DNA of 60,000 bases from Polytrichum commune (GCA_950295325.1 OX485806.1:37698001-37758000), one strand, 5' to 3'. Positions 44,801 to 58,428 are shown, counted from the first letter of the stretch. Made by a program: numbers and translations. Notes: generated from the sequence alone by a model not told the origin.

Positions 44801-46848
44801 TTTTGATCGACTTCTCCAAGGAAGCAGACTTCAGTCCGCCTGTTGCATCTGAAATTGAGAAATAAATGCAAGAGTTTTAGAAATCACGTCGGCCAAATTT
44901 GTGAACACCCTGTTGTAGCCACTTCAACAGTAACGACAACGTCGACTCCGACATTAAAACTAAAATCCTAAACCTCTCGACGAACGTGATGTGTTTTGGT
45001 AACTTGACTTCGTAACTCCTTGCTGCAGGCCGATTTCCCTCCTCCCAATTTCCAGCTGCTTTCCAGCCTAGCTTCTGGATCAGGCAGGGCCCCACATCAT
45101 GCAACTAAATAGGCGAAGGGTCTACACATTTAGGCATGTGGCCTATTCGATGCTAGAGCGGCAAGATTCTCTTGCATCTTCCGCAGTGGGATTAGATTTT
45201 GTCCTTGTGCGGCAAAGTGGATGCCTAATCCTGTTTAATTACCACCTCGATTAGGTGTACACTGTGTAACTGCCTTGCATCGGCTTCATCGACAGGTGAA
45301 CATCTTGTTAGCCTGTGATGAACATCTGAGGCTCTGAACTTTTAGTATATTAGACAGCAGCACGCCACGAAATTTTAATGACGGCCATTTCTGGACATCA
45401 AGATACTTTGATGAACTCAAACTGCTTGACTTGGAGCTGTAACCACCACGTGCAAGAATCAAGAAAAGTCCAAATCGAGAAATCGCAGATGCAATCACTT
45501 GTGATTCTACTGGTAATATGTCTCAGCAATTTTATCATCAGCAAATATATCGGTGGTGATTACACGGAATTATTAGACCAATCGTAAATCATAATCCCTT
45601 TCATGCCCTCTGCGTAAGCGATTGACAAATCCCGCACTTTTGTATACGTATCAAGATTCTAGAGGCTGTTCTCTTCGCAGCTTCCGAGACCAAAGCTAAA
45701 ACACCGGCCGCATGATATTACAATCACTTTCGGCTGAATGATGAGGATTCTCGTTGCCCGTGGTCCAGCTACTCCACCTCAAATTTTCAGCTGCACGTGC
45801 ACCGACCAAAATTAGGACCGTATATAAATGAGGTCAAATGAGCATGTGAAACCCAAATGTTTTATAACAAGTTTCTCGTCTACCCTGTCATGTGGATAGT
45901 AATTGCGTTCACGTGATTATGATTCATTGCGGGGAGAGCTTCACTGATTCCGCATGTGCCGAGTTGTTGCATCACTTGCATGAGTTCAAATTCGGTGCCA
46001 TAGTCAGGAAACATTTGCCGATTTCATTCTGTTTGTAGCAGATTTGAGGCAATGGATATGCAAAGTCCATGATGAAAAAGTTCCTTACGTTATGGTTTGA
46101 CGTTGTTAGTATAAATTGGTGGTGAACGATCGCGGTGTTCTCTTTGAAAAGGAAACGGCACCGCATACTTACCAGTGATCTCTTGAAGGTAGTTGTCTGT
46201 GGAATGCTTACACATTGATGCTCAATGAGTAAATGAAAATGCACATCGCGTTTCAACCTACCGAATTACATCATAAAGATCGATCCCTACAGCTACTCTT
46301 CCCTATTTCTAGTGTATATAGAAAGGTGCATTTTGTCCTATCCGGCTACCAAGGGAGGGTGAATATGATATTGCAAATTAAGGCGCCTTTGCTCTGTAGA
46401 AATAATGGCAGCTCTGTGTAATCTTTCACTTGCCACTTGATTACGAAGTGGATGATGTTGTCGTCGACATGTTGATGAATTTTGACAGGAGATTGTTTTT
46501 GCGATCAAAATAAACGCTCTATAATTGACGACGTGTCAACTCTATCGATTTCGTCACTCTTAGGGTCGTTATCGGTACTTGCAGACTACCTGCATGCATG
46601 AAGAACGTCTTGATGATGGCATGCCGCAATTCAACACGTTTTTCCATAATTTAAGCTTGTCGTTGTCTGGTGGTTGGAAAATCGACATTAATTTGCAGGT
46701 GGAAGTCGTTACCAGAATTGTATGTATTCTCACTATGTGCAATCCTTAGCAGGTTTCAGAAATAGTGCAGCTCTTATAGGTCGGAGGTAAACACCTGGTC
46801 AACTTGCATATTCCTGCAACTTGGTGATTTATTGCTCCAGATATTCCA
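41860..46848. other. Intergenic, upstream of the dioxygenase gene
   Basis: About 5 kb of middle-GC DNA with no frame longer than about 95 codons and no recognisable domain. It contains a perfect 17-bp hairpin at 44,672-44,712. The last few hundred bases must include the promoter of the dioxygenase gene, but I cannot name elements in it. Confidence 0.45.
44672..44712. repeat. Perfect 17-bp hairpin with 7-nt loop
   Basis: The arms GTTCGAGAGCAGTACAT (44,672-44,688) and ATGTACTGCTCTCGAAC (44,696-44,712) are exactly complementary. It is too short for a typical MITE. No associated gene. Confidence 0.8.
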
Positions 46849-49345
46849 ATGGCTGTTGGCGAGTTCGAAAACAATCTGGTAGAAACAGACATCGAGTTGG
46901 TGCAACCACAGGTCGAGAGAGGATTGACTCTGGTTCCGTCGAGGTTTCTGCTACCAAATGTAACCTCACTCTCGGCAACCAGCAGGTTCACTCTCCCGGT
47001 ACTTTCCTTCAAAGATCTTGCGGGCGAGAAGAGAGTAGATACAATGGCGAAACTCAAACATGCTTGTGAGGACTGGGGCCTCTTTCAAGTAAGTACTATA
47101 GTCTCTTACATATATATATATATATATAAAACCCCGGCCGTTACAGTTATAGTAACTGCATGATGCTTTTCTTTCGATCACTTTCTTGATCATTCTATAC
47201 ATGTTAATTGACCCTCTCGTTATTTGCTGATGATTACAGGTAGTGGACCATGGCATTCCGATTTCGGTAATCGACTCCATGCGTGAGGCATCTTCCGCAT
47301 TCTTCAAGTCGAGTCTTGAAGACAAGAATCTGTGTGCGAACGGTAAAGAAGGGCGTGTCGCTGGTTATGGTCGGGTGTTCAAAGGGACAGAAACCTCTCG
47401 CTGGGATTGGGTGGATGTTCTCACCCACCGAGTTGGACCGCTACCTCTCACCGACCAAGACTCCTCAGCTTGGCCTTCTAAGCCTGTATCTTACAAGTGA
47501 GCATACATACATCTCTTCATGAACTGATCAAGCAGAAAGACTTTCGATAGAAACAGAAAAGAAATGAAAATAACATAACATTAATATTGCCAAGCCTCAT
47601 GCTCCGTCACCCTCTCTCAATAAAAGAAATGCCATGTTCCATGGGGATCTTGCACTAAGTCTTAGGTGGTGGTTTTCTAGAATCACAACATGTTTATTCC
47701 CGACCTTATATTAGTTCCCTGCCCAGGGTAAGGGAGCATGAGGCTAAGCAATGACGTTACGAAGTTTGTATCACTGAGATTATTAAATATTACTGCAAGT
47801 TGATTATTTGGATGTATATTAGCTATTTCTCAAATTTCTTCGGTACACAGCAGTACTTAGAAGGCCAAGCTATTTGTGGCAGGCCTGCGATGGAAGAGTA
47901 CTCGGAAGAGATGCGGAGATTCACCCAAAGACTGTCGCGTTTGCTCTCCGAAAATCTGAATCTCCCGCCAGAACTGATGGAGGAGGTCTACGGATCGTTC
48001 CCAAGCCAGGTTGTGCGACTCAACTATTACCCTCCTTGCCCCCAGCCGGAGCTTGTCATGGGGTTAAGCAGCCACTCCGATCCGGGAGCCATCACGATCC
48101 TTCTTCAAGTATCGGATGTCTGCGGTCTGCAAGTCCGGAAAGATGGAGAGTGGGTGTCAGTCCACCCGGAGCCGAACGCTTTGATCATCAACATGGGTGA
48201 CCAGATGGAGGTACCTAAGATAATGATTTCTCCATTAAAGCTCTACCGATCAGAACATTGTACCATGCTTCAAATCAAATTGCTAAATCCTACTTTCTCC
48301 AACATTTCGGTCAGGCAGGCCAGCTTGGTGATGAATTTGAAATTGATCTCGCCGCTGTGCATACTATCTTATTAAGCTTTGTGAGCTCGTTCCCTTTTAT
48401 ATCGAGAATCTCATTGCTAAGAATGAATGCTGAGCATAGTCAAGTGGCAAGCTCCTATTAAGTCCTCTGTCTTTAAGACTCTAAGTTTTTCATAGTCTTG
48501 GATTAAGGTTTAATTTTGCACAAAACTCTCTTACATGGCTTTTGATGTTTACATCAAAGTGCCTTTTAATTATCAGCCTCACATAACACTCTTATGAAGA
48601 TTAGTGGTTAGGCTAAACGAATGTGCCAACATAGCTATTCTTGATCGGAGGTGCAGGAGCACACTATCACCCCTAATGGATGACCATGCCATGGCACGAC
48701 CACTGCATATGTTTATGGTTGTGGATACGTGTTGTCATGTCATCAGCTATAGAACTGCTAATAGGCATCCAATATTTATCTCACCCGGGAACGCTCTTAT
48801 GAAACATAGTGGTCAAGCTCAATGATTATGGTGACGTGTATGTTGGTTGGAGATAAAAGAGCATATTATCACTAGTAATGGATGACCATGCCATGGCATG
48901 ACTACTACGTTTGGTATTGGACTCACGTTGCCCTGACTTTAGCTCTAGTAGTACCTGCCCAATGTCTACCTTGCCGTGGCAAGGTATATTGGGCGCCAAC
49001 TATAGCCCATGGGAGGGCTCCTCACATCTATTAATACCTAGTGCTTAACAAACATTATAATGTGTGCAGGTGATAACTAACGGTAGGTGCAAGAGCGTGG
49101 AGCATCAAGTTGTTGTCAACCAAAGCCAACCACGTCTCTCGATTGCAACTTTCTGCAGTCCGCTCTTGGATACCGTTATCTCTCCTCTGCCACAATTGCT
49201 CCACCGAACTTCCCATGCAAATTGTGCCTTGTATCCGGCTTACACGTTCAGAGACTATGCGAGACTATATATGAAGCACGAGTTAGGTGGGAGGAGGTTC
49301 TTGGATTGTGTGAGAGACTTTGGCAACCTCCCTACGGAGAGCTAA
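46849..49345 (+). CDS. 2-oxoglutarate/Fe(II)-dependent dioxygenase (DOXC type)
   Basis: Four exons give 366 residues: 46,849-47,088, 47,240-47,496, 47,883-48,210 and 49,070-49,345. All introns are GT-AG and all junctions keep the frame. Plant enzymes of this class hydroxylate or desaturate small molecules such as flavonoids, hormones or alkaloids in the cytosol, using 2-oxoglutarate and O2; the substrate cannot be told from sequence. The N-terminal DIOX_N domain (about 47-160) has DWGLFQVVDHGIP. The catalytic domain has NYYPPCPQPELVMGLSSHSDPG with iron ligands His230 and Asp232, the third ligand His287 (KSVEHQVVVN), and Arg297 and Ser299 (RLSIATF) for 2-oxoglutarate. The length is normal. The C-terminus (FLDCVRDFGNLPTES) is slightly longer than usual. 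The start is the first ATG, just before a weakly conserved leader. Intron 3 (859 bp) holds a duplication and a hairpin. Confidence 0.92.
48598..48994 (+). repeat. Intron 3 duplication and hairpin
   Basis: Within the third intron of the dioxygenase gene, 48,600-48,705 and 48,790-48,910 are diverged copies (CTCTTATGAA, AGTGGT, then AATGGATGACCATGCCATGGCA). After them a hairpin at 48,957-48,994 pairs GCCCAAT and TACCTTGCC with their complements around a 2-nt loop, with two unpaired bases in the left arm. Confidence 0.5.
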
Positions 49346-50810
49346 TTGTATCAAACATGTAACATAACTATTTGATTCAGACTGCAAATTGTAATTTAAA
49401 AACATAAATCACATTGGTATACGACTTTAGCTAACTTGGCAATATTTTTGATAACTTATCTTACTTGGACGCTTATGAATCATTAGTGTGCAGTTAGGTG
49501 TGGATCTAAGAATGGACACCAAAAAGGTGTGTTTAAAAGAGACCGGACTGCGTGCCCAAAATTTCTTAATTATTCTAGATTCAACAATTGGCATAACTGT
49601 GGGAACATGTGTGATCATTTAAAAAGAAAGAGACTTTATCACTTTGAAAATCACTAAGATACTCATGTGGGCTTCCAAAATTATGAGGAAAGTGACTAAA
49701 GTCCCGATTTGGATTAGCCAATCATCTCGCTCTAATCACATGGTCAATATCTTAAGGTAAGTGGGCTAATCAGAAAAGTTAATAAGTTTAGCCCATCTAC
49801 CTTACCTACCAAGCTCCTAAAGGAAAAGCACAAAACAAAATCGATGCTCTTCGCTCCTTTGGCCACAGAGGCAAAAGTTGCAGTAAAGGAATATCAGAAT
49901 TAATTATTACTCCTTTTCTCTTTCCCATAACGCCAGTAGACATGCACAAAGATCAAAGACAAAGAGACTGTCAAGAACTCCATGGTGGGTGTGGAATACC
50001 GTTTTCCTGTCCGTCCTAGCTGTGTATTAAAGGTAGATATTTGAACAGTAAAGTGTATATTTTAATACTACGATAAAGTGTGCATTGTCCTTTATCACCG
50101 CATACTATAGCTGAGCTGTCACTAGGCTATGCAAGTAAGCAATTATGAATAATTGCAGAGATTTCCAAAAGCTACAGTTGGAATGTGTGAATACTTTTCA
50201 ACCTCCGTAATGCACCCCCCATCCTGAACTGTCTATCAAAATAATGCAAATTAAAACTTCGAAGAAGAATTAGTTTCTGCTTGAAAGAGTGTTGAGATGA
50301 GCAGGTTACAGATTGATTTCTGAGTAGCAACTATGCAGGTATGCGTTCAATATTCAATTCATATGAGCGACCAAATCATTTCATTCATTCTAACATTCAG
50401 ATCACCAAACTGCTTCTCTTATTTGGCATCCAGAAAGATGAATCTTTGAGAGGTGGACTTATCCCATCACTGAGTAGATTCAGTTGACTGAAAAGTACTA
50501 CTTTCCGGTCGAACTATCCATTGGCCAAAACTTTTTTGACATCAAAGAACACTCTGCCTATCCAACCCTGCTACTACACGTCTACCATGACCTAGCTGGC
50601 TCATTTGCCTATCCAAATCCTAGCTTCAGAATGAACTTCCTCAGACTCTCTACCAGTGCTTCTTCGCCCCTTGCAATCGAAGTTTTAGCCTCAGTGAAGT
50701 GATATGGCATCTGCATCAAGTGTCTTTGCATTGCAAAAATGATCATCCAACTTTGTTCGAAGCTATAAACAGGATGTTTACAACAAAAACTAGAAGCACT
50801 AAAGCTGACT
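49346..50810. other. Intergenic between two convergent genes
   Basis: The dioxygenase 3' flank, then a DR1 copy (about 49,468-49,800: ATGGACACCAAAAAGGTGTG, GAGACCGGACTGCGTGC, ATGTGTGATCATTTAAAAAG), then the eIF2B-delta 3' flank. No gene seen. Confidence 0.5.
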
Positions 50811-53800
50811 TTAGATTGTTGGCTCTTTCCTGTATTCTCTCAGTATCACTGGAACGCTAGTTGGTGGAACCTGCATGATTTCATCCCCCAAATCATTATA
50901 TGAAATCAATCATCAAAAAAAGGCAAGATGGGTCTCAAAGCAATAAGCAGTAAAAGAACATTCTCATCTGAAGGAAGTTGAAGAAAATGAACCTCAAAGA
51001 AATGGAATAAATCTTGTGTTCAATTAAAACGGTCGCAGAAGAAACTTTTGGTTGTGATCAGGAAGACCATAGGAGCAAAATTCATTTCCGTTGTCCCCTT
51101 ACCCACAGGACGCTTTAAGAAACTACATGTGCATCTAATACTTTGGATTACAAGAGATAAGGAAGTGCATAAATACCATTCCAAGCTCTGTTATGATCAT
51201 TGAAACGTAATCTGCAGGCATAACATCATATCTGCACCAGATACAACAGCTTCATCAACAACTTCACCTTTCCAACAGCACTTGTGAGCACGTGGCTAAA
51301 GAGAAGATGACAGTGCATGTAGGAGGCAAAGAATCTTCACAGAGCCCATCACTGTTATCCTAGTCTACAAATCAAGAATGTACATAATAATTCTTACTAG
51401 GTGTAAAACTTACCCAGATACCCTTAATACAATCCGGAAGTTCTATGTGCAAAGAGTGTGGTAATAAGACTTCAAGGTAACTATGCACTAAACCTTCACC
51501 TTTGGGAAGAAACATTACATGCAATCATTCAGGTTCTATTTTCAGGTAATGAGGAAATCTTCAAGAAGTTCTTGCATGGGAATGTCCTCCTATTCATATG
51601 GATTATGAGATAACTGCTTTTAATCCGCAGGAGGCCTAGGTGAGCTCAGTAAAGGGCACTGCCAGTAGATGATGTTTTCACCCCCACTAACTGGAACTTA
51701 GAACTTAGATTTGGTTCTTGCAGCATAAGATAGAAGAATTACATACTAGGTGTAAAATCACACAATGTTCCAAGAGAAATTGCTATGTGAGATTCAAGCA
51801 CGTACGTGAGATTCAAGAGTTGCAGGTGCTCATTGTCAGCCCAGCCTTCAAGAGGAAGGTCTTTCTGCCCACCCACCTTCACCAATGCATCGGGGTCACC
51901 TGTCATCAATGCCACAAATTGTATCCATAATCAGTTCATGGATCATCAAAAAAGGCACGTGCATTGTCATATCAATTATACAGCCCATCAGGCAAACACA
52001 TGTCCCAAGTGCATCTGTCATTCTAATTGGCATCAAAACACATGATAAAAGACCACACCTAGTACCAAACCACCGAGACAGTCTTCCTTTTATTAATGTA
52101 CCTTTGTTCATCCTCTAAGGGCTTTGCCCTCCAAGCAGTCAAATTTAGACACTACAATACCAGAGCCAACTAACATAAACGTTGTGGGCATTAGACATAT
52201 AAGGGAAGATATTTACCAAGCTCATTACAAGTGATGGAATCAAGCTGCACCCGTTCATGGAACTTGTATGTCTCACAACATATCATAACTGGTACACTAT
52301 ATGCATGGGCCACCATAGCTACACCTGCTGTTCCGACTCTTGAGTAAACAGTTCCATTTGATAACATGGATGCGGCTCCAAGGAAAACACGTGTCACCTC
52401 TTGCATAATGTAAGGAGTAGCATTCATATGAGTATAAGTACAATGTATTTCTTTTCTCAGAAGCGAACGTAGAAGACGCCTCCCTTCAAGTTTTGGCCGT
52501 GAATCAATAATCACAACTCGGAACTTTTTCCCCATCTCTTTGGCCTTCACCAATATCATTTCGACGACACAAGAGCATCCATATGTTAAGAGGACATCTC
52601 CATCCCTAATCTTTGTTACTGCATACTTCACAATCTCCTTATCTGCATAAAAAATCTTCTCTAAAACAAAAGTGTCGATCTCTGCAACTAGATTCGCTTT
52701 AGCTTCTGCCTCAAGAAGGGTCACAGGCAGCTTTGCAATTCGTGCTTTAAGAAAGCGGATTGCATTGCCCATGCTTATGGAAAGTGGCCTGCATGTGTGA
52801 AAAATTGCACCAGCAGACTTGAATAAGTACAAAAAAATTACTTATTAAAGACCACACTTCTGAACAAGAAAGCTACTCTCTAAGCTCTCAATGGTATCAT
52901 CTCCAAGACACATAGTTTTAAAATTGAATCCAGATTGTAGAACATAGCCTGGACAGTGAAATAGAAAATGGCTAAACACATGTGTTCTTGCCTGCATGAA
53001 ATGAGGAAGTTGACATGATTGTTTGTCCTTGACACCAAGTCACGGACTAATGTCTTTTCTGGAGGGGTTTCATAATCCAGTATCATGCTGCGAAGAGCCA
53101 TCAGCATAGCCACACAACGTGCATTCCCACCCACTATATCACCTGCCAAAAATTGCAGACCAACCTGCACAACCCAGACCCAAATAGAATTCAGTCCATG
53201 TCATTGGCCAACAAGAAAACACAGCTTTGGAAGATCAAGCATGATGAAGAACTGGGAATAATAAGGTAGCAGGCACAGGGTTCTTCAGTAGCCTGATGAA
53301 ACAATGGGCTCGAGTACCAGAGAGAGTACACCACCTCCCTTGGCGACACCCTAACTTACATGCAAAGTTATAGCAAAATCATTATTATAGTACAAACTAG
53401 AGATGTTTCAAGCTCTTTTTCCACACAATAAGATATAACCACTGTGTTGATAAACAAACAACTCTATGCTTGAGTTTGGAAAACCAGAAACCCTACAGAG
53501 CGGAGCAAGTAGGGTATGTGCAAAGGCCAAACTGCTGGTAGGCCATATCATATTAGACTTCAATTACAATTATTTCAAATCAAGGGCCTCTAAAGGTTCA
53601 ATTCATCACTTTGGGCTTATTTGGTGCTTTCACTATTATTTACCCCTTCATTATAAATATTTAATTGCTAATCCATGATAAAGAGGTTTTTTAAAGTTTT
53701 CAAAGATTCCATCACGTGTGCAATTTAGTATTAAGAAAAAGGGGTCCAAAAGCTGCTCCTCTTAGTCCCTACTGAAATAGGAGGTACTTACTGAATAGTG

Positions 53801-56492
53801 GTGGGTGGCAGAGGAAACCACCCGCCACCCTAAAGAATGAGGAGGGAGCCAGTGTCCCCTCTACCTTACCTAGATAATGTTACTTAGCCAAAGGTAACTG
53901 TTCCAAGCATATCAAGCAATTTTGAGATGAATAGATGATGGACCTGGTACACAGCAGGATGTGGATGTGAGGCATCATCTTGAAAGAATTTTGCCTCAAG
54001 CGAAGGTAACTGTGTCCCATGAACAAACTGAGGCAGATGCCTAAATAACTCGACTCGGTTCTTTGTCTCGGTTTGTACAACCAAAGACCGTCTTTTAGCT
54101 TTTGCCACTCGTTGCTCATCATCAAATTGAAGACGAGGAGCAGGGACATCCTTCTTCTTCTCCTTTTCCTTGTCTGTTGAAATTTTCTTTTCAGGTGCTT
54201 GTGCACCACCCTTCTTCTCTGGTGCATTGTCCTTCTTGCCCTTTGTGGCTTTGGATTGAGCTCCAGTGTAGCCACTTTCCCCTCCAACTGACCCTTTACC
54301 TCCTGTCAGGACCAACTAAATGCTCAGAGAACCCGCATGCAAATTCCAATGTCTCAAAAGAGCTCCATAAAATAATATATATTTCACATGACTTAATGGC
54401 AACTCTCTAATTCAATGAAATAAACAAAGAAGCACCTTCTCTTTGGTTTGATGGTTGTCAAAATAATCACCAAAAAAAAAACTTTCAATCAAGTGTGAAA
54501 GTGAAAATGCATCATTGTATTCTAAGATTCGATCAAGGGTTACTCTTAAAACCGAGGCTGCTGGTCCCAGTTGCATGTGTTCGTCAGACTCAGACACCAT
54601 GTGCATGGAAACAATTCAGGACATGCACTTACCAACTTCTTTTGTTGCCTGCTTGACTGCCCTCTCTGCCTCTTGCTTGGCTCTCCTTTCTGCTTTTGAA
54701 GTTCTCTCTTTCAATGGTTTTGCTCCTGCATGAGGACATGACAATACTTAGGCAACAACCTCTGTCAATGACCTTGTTAACAGCAACCTCAATATCATGT
54801 AGAAGACTTATGAACTCCTAATAGCCCGTGAAGTAATACGCTTGTAATGTTCTAGGACATGATAAAAAAAATGTCAATGTTCATGATATGTTGTATGAGT
54901 TGATACCATCAGCAACCAGTGCAGCAGACTTTGGGACACTGCCAGACAAGGCTGCCAAGCCTTGCAAGTGAGCTGCCTGACCCTTGCCTGGCCTACTCCC
55001 ACCTCCACCACCATCAGTCGGCATTGAAGCGGCAACTGCATCTGACGTTTTCTGTTTCAACCTTTCCGAGAAACCTCCAACTGTGCTCCCTGTTGGCCGT
55101 CCTAGTGGAGATGATGCAGCTACACTCTCAGTGGCCACACTCCCAAGTCCATCAGTGTTGCTTCCTGTACATAAATAAATAACAGTGGTCCAGTAAATCC
55201 TACATTTCACTTACAAATTAGTACTAGATCTATGCCAATTCTTCATCATGGTTTTCAAGAAACACATACTCCCACAGGCATTCGCAGTGATGTAAATTGA
55301 CAACATGAGCACATTGCCAAACGCATCACTGACTGAGCATAGGTATGCCTGAAAAGGAAAATTGAAATATCACAATTGCTTAAGTTTCCAAAAGGTAGAT
55401 TTACAATTGCATTTTAATTCAGTGAGTAAAACATACAGCCACACGTACCCTTGCTGGATGATGCAAGACTGAGATTATCGTTAGGTATATGGAAGTGTCA
55501 CTCCCACATTGGCTTGTGAGGACTCAGCATTTGCAAATTCTCTACCAGCACATGCTACTTCATGAAATTACTGCCTCAATCTCAAACGAAATAAGGCAAT
55601 TACACATAAAACCCTAAACCTCAAAATGATGCCCTCGCTCTAAAGCCCTTCAGACACACACTGAGGTCAAATGAAAGCATACGCAAATCTTCATAGCAAT
55701 TTCCGTAAATGCAAGTGCACACCTATATATGAGTGGTATATGGCAAGGTGTTAAGAATAAACACCAAAAAAACATGTGTTACGATAAGATTGGACTATGC
55801 TCAAAACAAAGGCACCATTAGGTTCAAATGTTAACACAAATGGGAGGGCCTATGTGATACTCAAAGAGAAAAATAAACTTCACTTTTATCTCTTGATATA
55901 AAATTTTGCATCTCTGACTATGAGATTTGAAATGACAAACTGCGTAATTCATCACAATTGCTAGCTGGACGAGACAATTCGAGATTAAATCCAATGGTAG
56001 AAATTGCTTGTGGAGTTAGAAATGCCCACAACAGGGACGCATACACACCTTGGGCCAGCGACACTACATACCAAAAACAATGTACACCAACAATTGGAAT
56101 TTAGAATGAATTAACGCTTGGAAATATGTGATGCTAAACGACCTCACACAGCACAGCTTGAGAGGTCAGTGTAACAAACCTCCCCTGCTGGAAGGTAATG
56201 AGGAGCCCTCGAGCACCGAATCGGCAGGATTGAAGCTGGCACCAGATGGAGCAGAGGGGATCTCAATGTCATTCACCGGTCTCCTGGTGGACGGAGATGG
56301 CACTGCCACAGGCTCTGTTTTTTGAGGAATGTCAATAACCGGTCGCGCCACGGGAATGATGACGGGAGATGGTGAACTGGCCGTCATAGCTGCTGGAGCT
56401 AAATCCTTCCCTTCCGGAACGTCCGCGTTGGGCGTTACGAAACCGACTTGGCGGATTTTAGGCCCTATTACTGACCGCCGCCTCGAATCCAT
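50811..56492 (-). CDS. EIF2B4: Translation initiation factor eIF2B subunit delta
   Basis: Nine exons on the minus strand give 658 residues: 56,492-56,180, 55,164-54,907, 54,725-54,633, 54,302-53,944, 53,164-52,992, 52,788-52,217, 51,899-51,806, 51,231-51,177 and 50,870-50,811. Phases agree at every junction. eIF2B is the cytosolic exchange factor that reloads eIF2 with GTP; delta belongs to its regulatory alpha-beta-delta part, which senses phosphorylated eIF2-alpha. The N-terminal third is low-complexity and includes a Lys/Ala/Glu-rich segment (KAERRAKQEAERAVKQATKE) and a charged KEKEKKKDVPAPRLQFDDEQRV. The IF-2B fold covers about 300-655: GGNARCVAML, CRPLSISMGNAIRFLK, GDVLLTYGCS, IDSRPKLEGRRLL, CTYTHMNA, GTVYSRVGTAGVAMVAHA and YKFHERVQLDS are typical of delta. 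The start MDSRRRSVIGPKIRQVGF matches the conserved plant N-terminus. Intron 5 (52,789-52,991) has a GC rather than GT donor. Confidence 0.95.
55716..56040 (+). repeat. DR1-related repeat in eIF2B-delta intron 1
   Basis: Lies inside the first intron, opposite to the gene. Shares ATGAGTGGTATATGGC, TACGATAAGATTGGACTATG, GGGCCTATGTGATACTC and GAAATGCCCACAACAGGG-type segments with 30,118-30,420. Confidence 0.6.
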
Positions 56493-58310
56493 TGCGCCAA
56501 CCCTACCTCCTGATCCCCAGCATCAACAACAACACCACACACATACATACCCTCCAACCACCAAACCCTTTGGAGCTTCGAAGACTTCTGTGCGTTCTTC
56601 CTACAATGCTGACATGCTAATCCACATTTACAATGTTGACATTCAAGGCTCCGTTTCACCCTGTGCTTTCAACTGCGGCTGCCGTGACTCGCAATGTTAG
56701 TCATTTGCCAGCAAATCCCCGACTCTGCAAAGGCTGGCTATGGCGTTTGCGAACATTCGAGCTCTGCGAGAGCGGAGAAACCCTAAAAACAGAGCACGGT
56801 AGAATGTGGATGTAAATGGGTAGATGAGAATCTTGGATAACAGTCACTGCTGGTTGCAAAATGGATGAAATGAAGCATGCACAGTAATCACATCCATTGC
56901 GCCTGCCCTACACAGCATCAACAACAACACACACTTATAACGTAAGTTAGAACGTCCATAGCGGACACTTGAGCGGTATGGTTTTTTACCTAACCCAAAC
57001 AAATTATCCAATCTTTGATTTGTATTAGCAATTACATATGGATGTAACGACATCTTAGTCATATAGTTTTCTCTTCTCTCCCCCCCCCATCCTTTCCCTC
57101 TTAAAAACAAAATGGCAATGTCAATTGTTGACATTAGTTCTCTCTTTCAACCAATTAGTTGCATTTCGAGCTTTTAGAATAATACAATATAATTAGTGTT
57201 CATGTGTGGAATTCATAGTTGCCCACTTTGGGGAGAAATAGGTATCACTAATACTATTGGCTACTTCCACATTAGATACACTCTCCCATCCCGACACTCA
57301 CAACCAAACTTTTAGGAGCTTCAAAAACCTTTGTGAGCTCTTCCTATAGTGCTAACATGTTGATCAATATCTACAATGTTGACTTTTGAGGTTCTCTTGC
57401 ACACTGTGCTTTCAAATACATATATTATGACTCACAATGTCCAGTGGATGCCGGAGAAACCCTGAGTTTACAAAGGATGGCTATGGTGTTTGTGAGCTTT
57501 TGAGTTCTAAGAGAGTAGAGAAACCCTAGAAATAAAGCATGGTAGAATGTGGATGTCAATAGGTGGATGAAAACTTTCATTGGATACCAAACTCTGCTAG
57601 TTGCAAAAGAAAAAAAATTGAAGCCACTTTACCATGCATAATAACTACATCCATTGCACATGCCCTACCTCCTCCGCAACTTCAACAACACACACACATA
57701 ATGTACAAAGGCCTGAATGTGACACCAAGCTTAAAGCTTCACCTAGTTTTAGGCCATGAACCCTATGAAGGTGAATGCAAAGAACCCCTCTCCATGTGAC
57801 GTCAATGAACATGACACAAGCTAGGGGTTCATGACATGGGGCATGACAGCTATTGGCAAATGTGGCAACAAGTTTAGGATGTACGTGTTGAGGAGTGTTG
57901 ATGAAGAGCTTCAATGAAATCATGCACATGCACAAGCACGATGAGGTGGTTTGCACCCACTTCGCTAGGCTCATGATTAATAATCTCCATTGTTATATCA
58001 AGTCCCAGTGCCACAAAATGAAGGAGTGGTGAGGCGCTTAGTTTTATGCTAACGAGGCGACACCGTCATGCATGGTCAACAACATGGTTAGGTTCACCAA
58101 GCACCATATAAGCATGTCCAAACAAGTAGTGCAACATATCTACATGCCCTCTCCCATCCCGGTACTTACCACCAAAACCCTTCAAAGTTTCAAAGACCTT
58201 TGTGCATCTCTCTCACAACGTTGACATGATAATCCACACCTACAATGTTCACCTTGTGATTTCAAATGCGGTTATCACAATTGCAACTTATGTTTGCATG
58301 GTACCAGAAT
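56493..58310. repeat. Repeated, decayed copies of the eIF2B-delta 5' flank
   Basis: The DNA directly upstream of the eIF2B-delta start recurs. Segment 56,545-56,900 matches 57,290-57,660 and, partly, 58,140-58,290 (CTTT/CTTC...GTGCG, GCTGACATG, AATCCACA, TACAATGTTGAC, then GGAGAAACCCT and GGTAGAATGTGGATGT). The start-codon context (CATCCATTGCGCC on the + strand) also recurs at about 56,889 and, decayed, at about 57,648. Most CG dinucleotides of the proximal copy are TG or CA in the distal copies. The frames at 57,563-57,974 are not genes. Confidence 0.65.
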
Positions 58311-58428
58311 AATCCCAAATTCTAAGAACTACTCCACACATCCCATAGTGAATGCAATTGAGAGGACTCGTTTACTTAGTTAAAAGAATCAACAAACATA
58401 CACTTCCAATAACCATAACTAAGTAAGG
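58311..58428 (+). repeat. DR1 fragment at the edge of the GC-rich block
   Basis: Shares CTACTCCACAC, AATTGAGAGGA, CAACAAACAT and ATAACCATAACTAAGTAAGG with 8,990-9,075 and 29,690-29,770. The family itself continues AGTAAGGGG, so the exact junction with the GC-rich block (58,428-58,434) is ambiguous. Confidence 0.5.
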
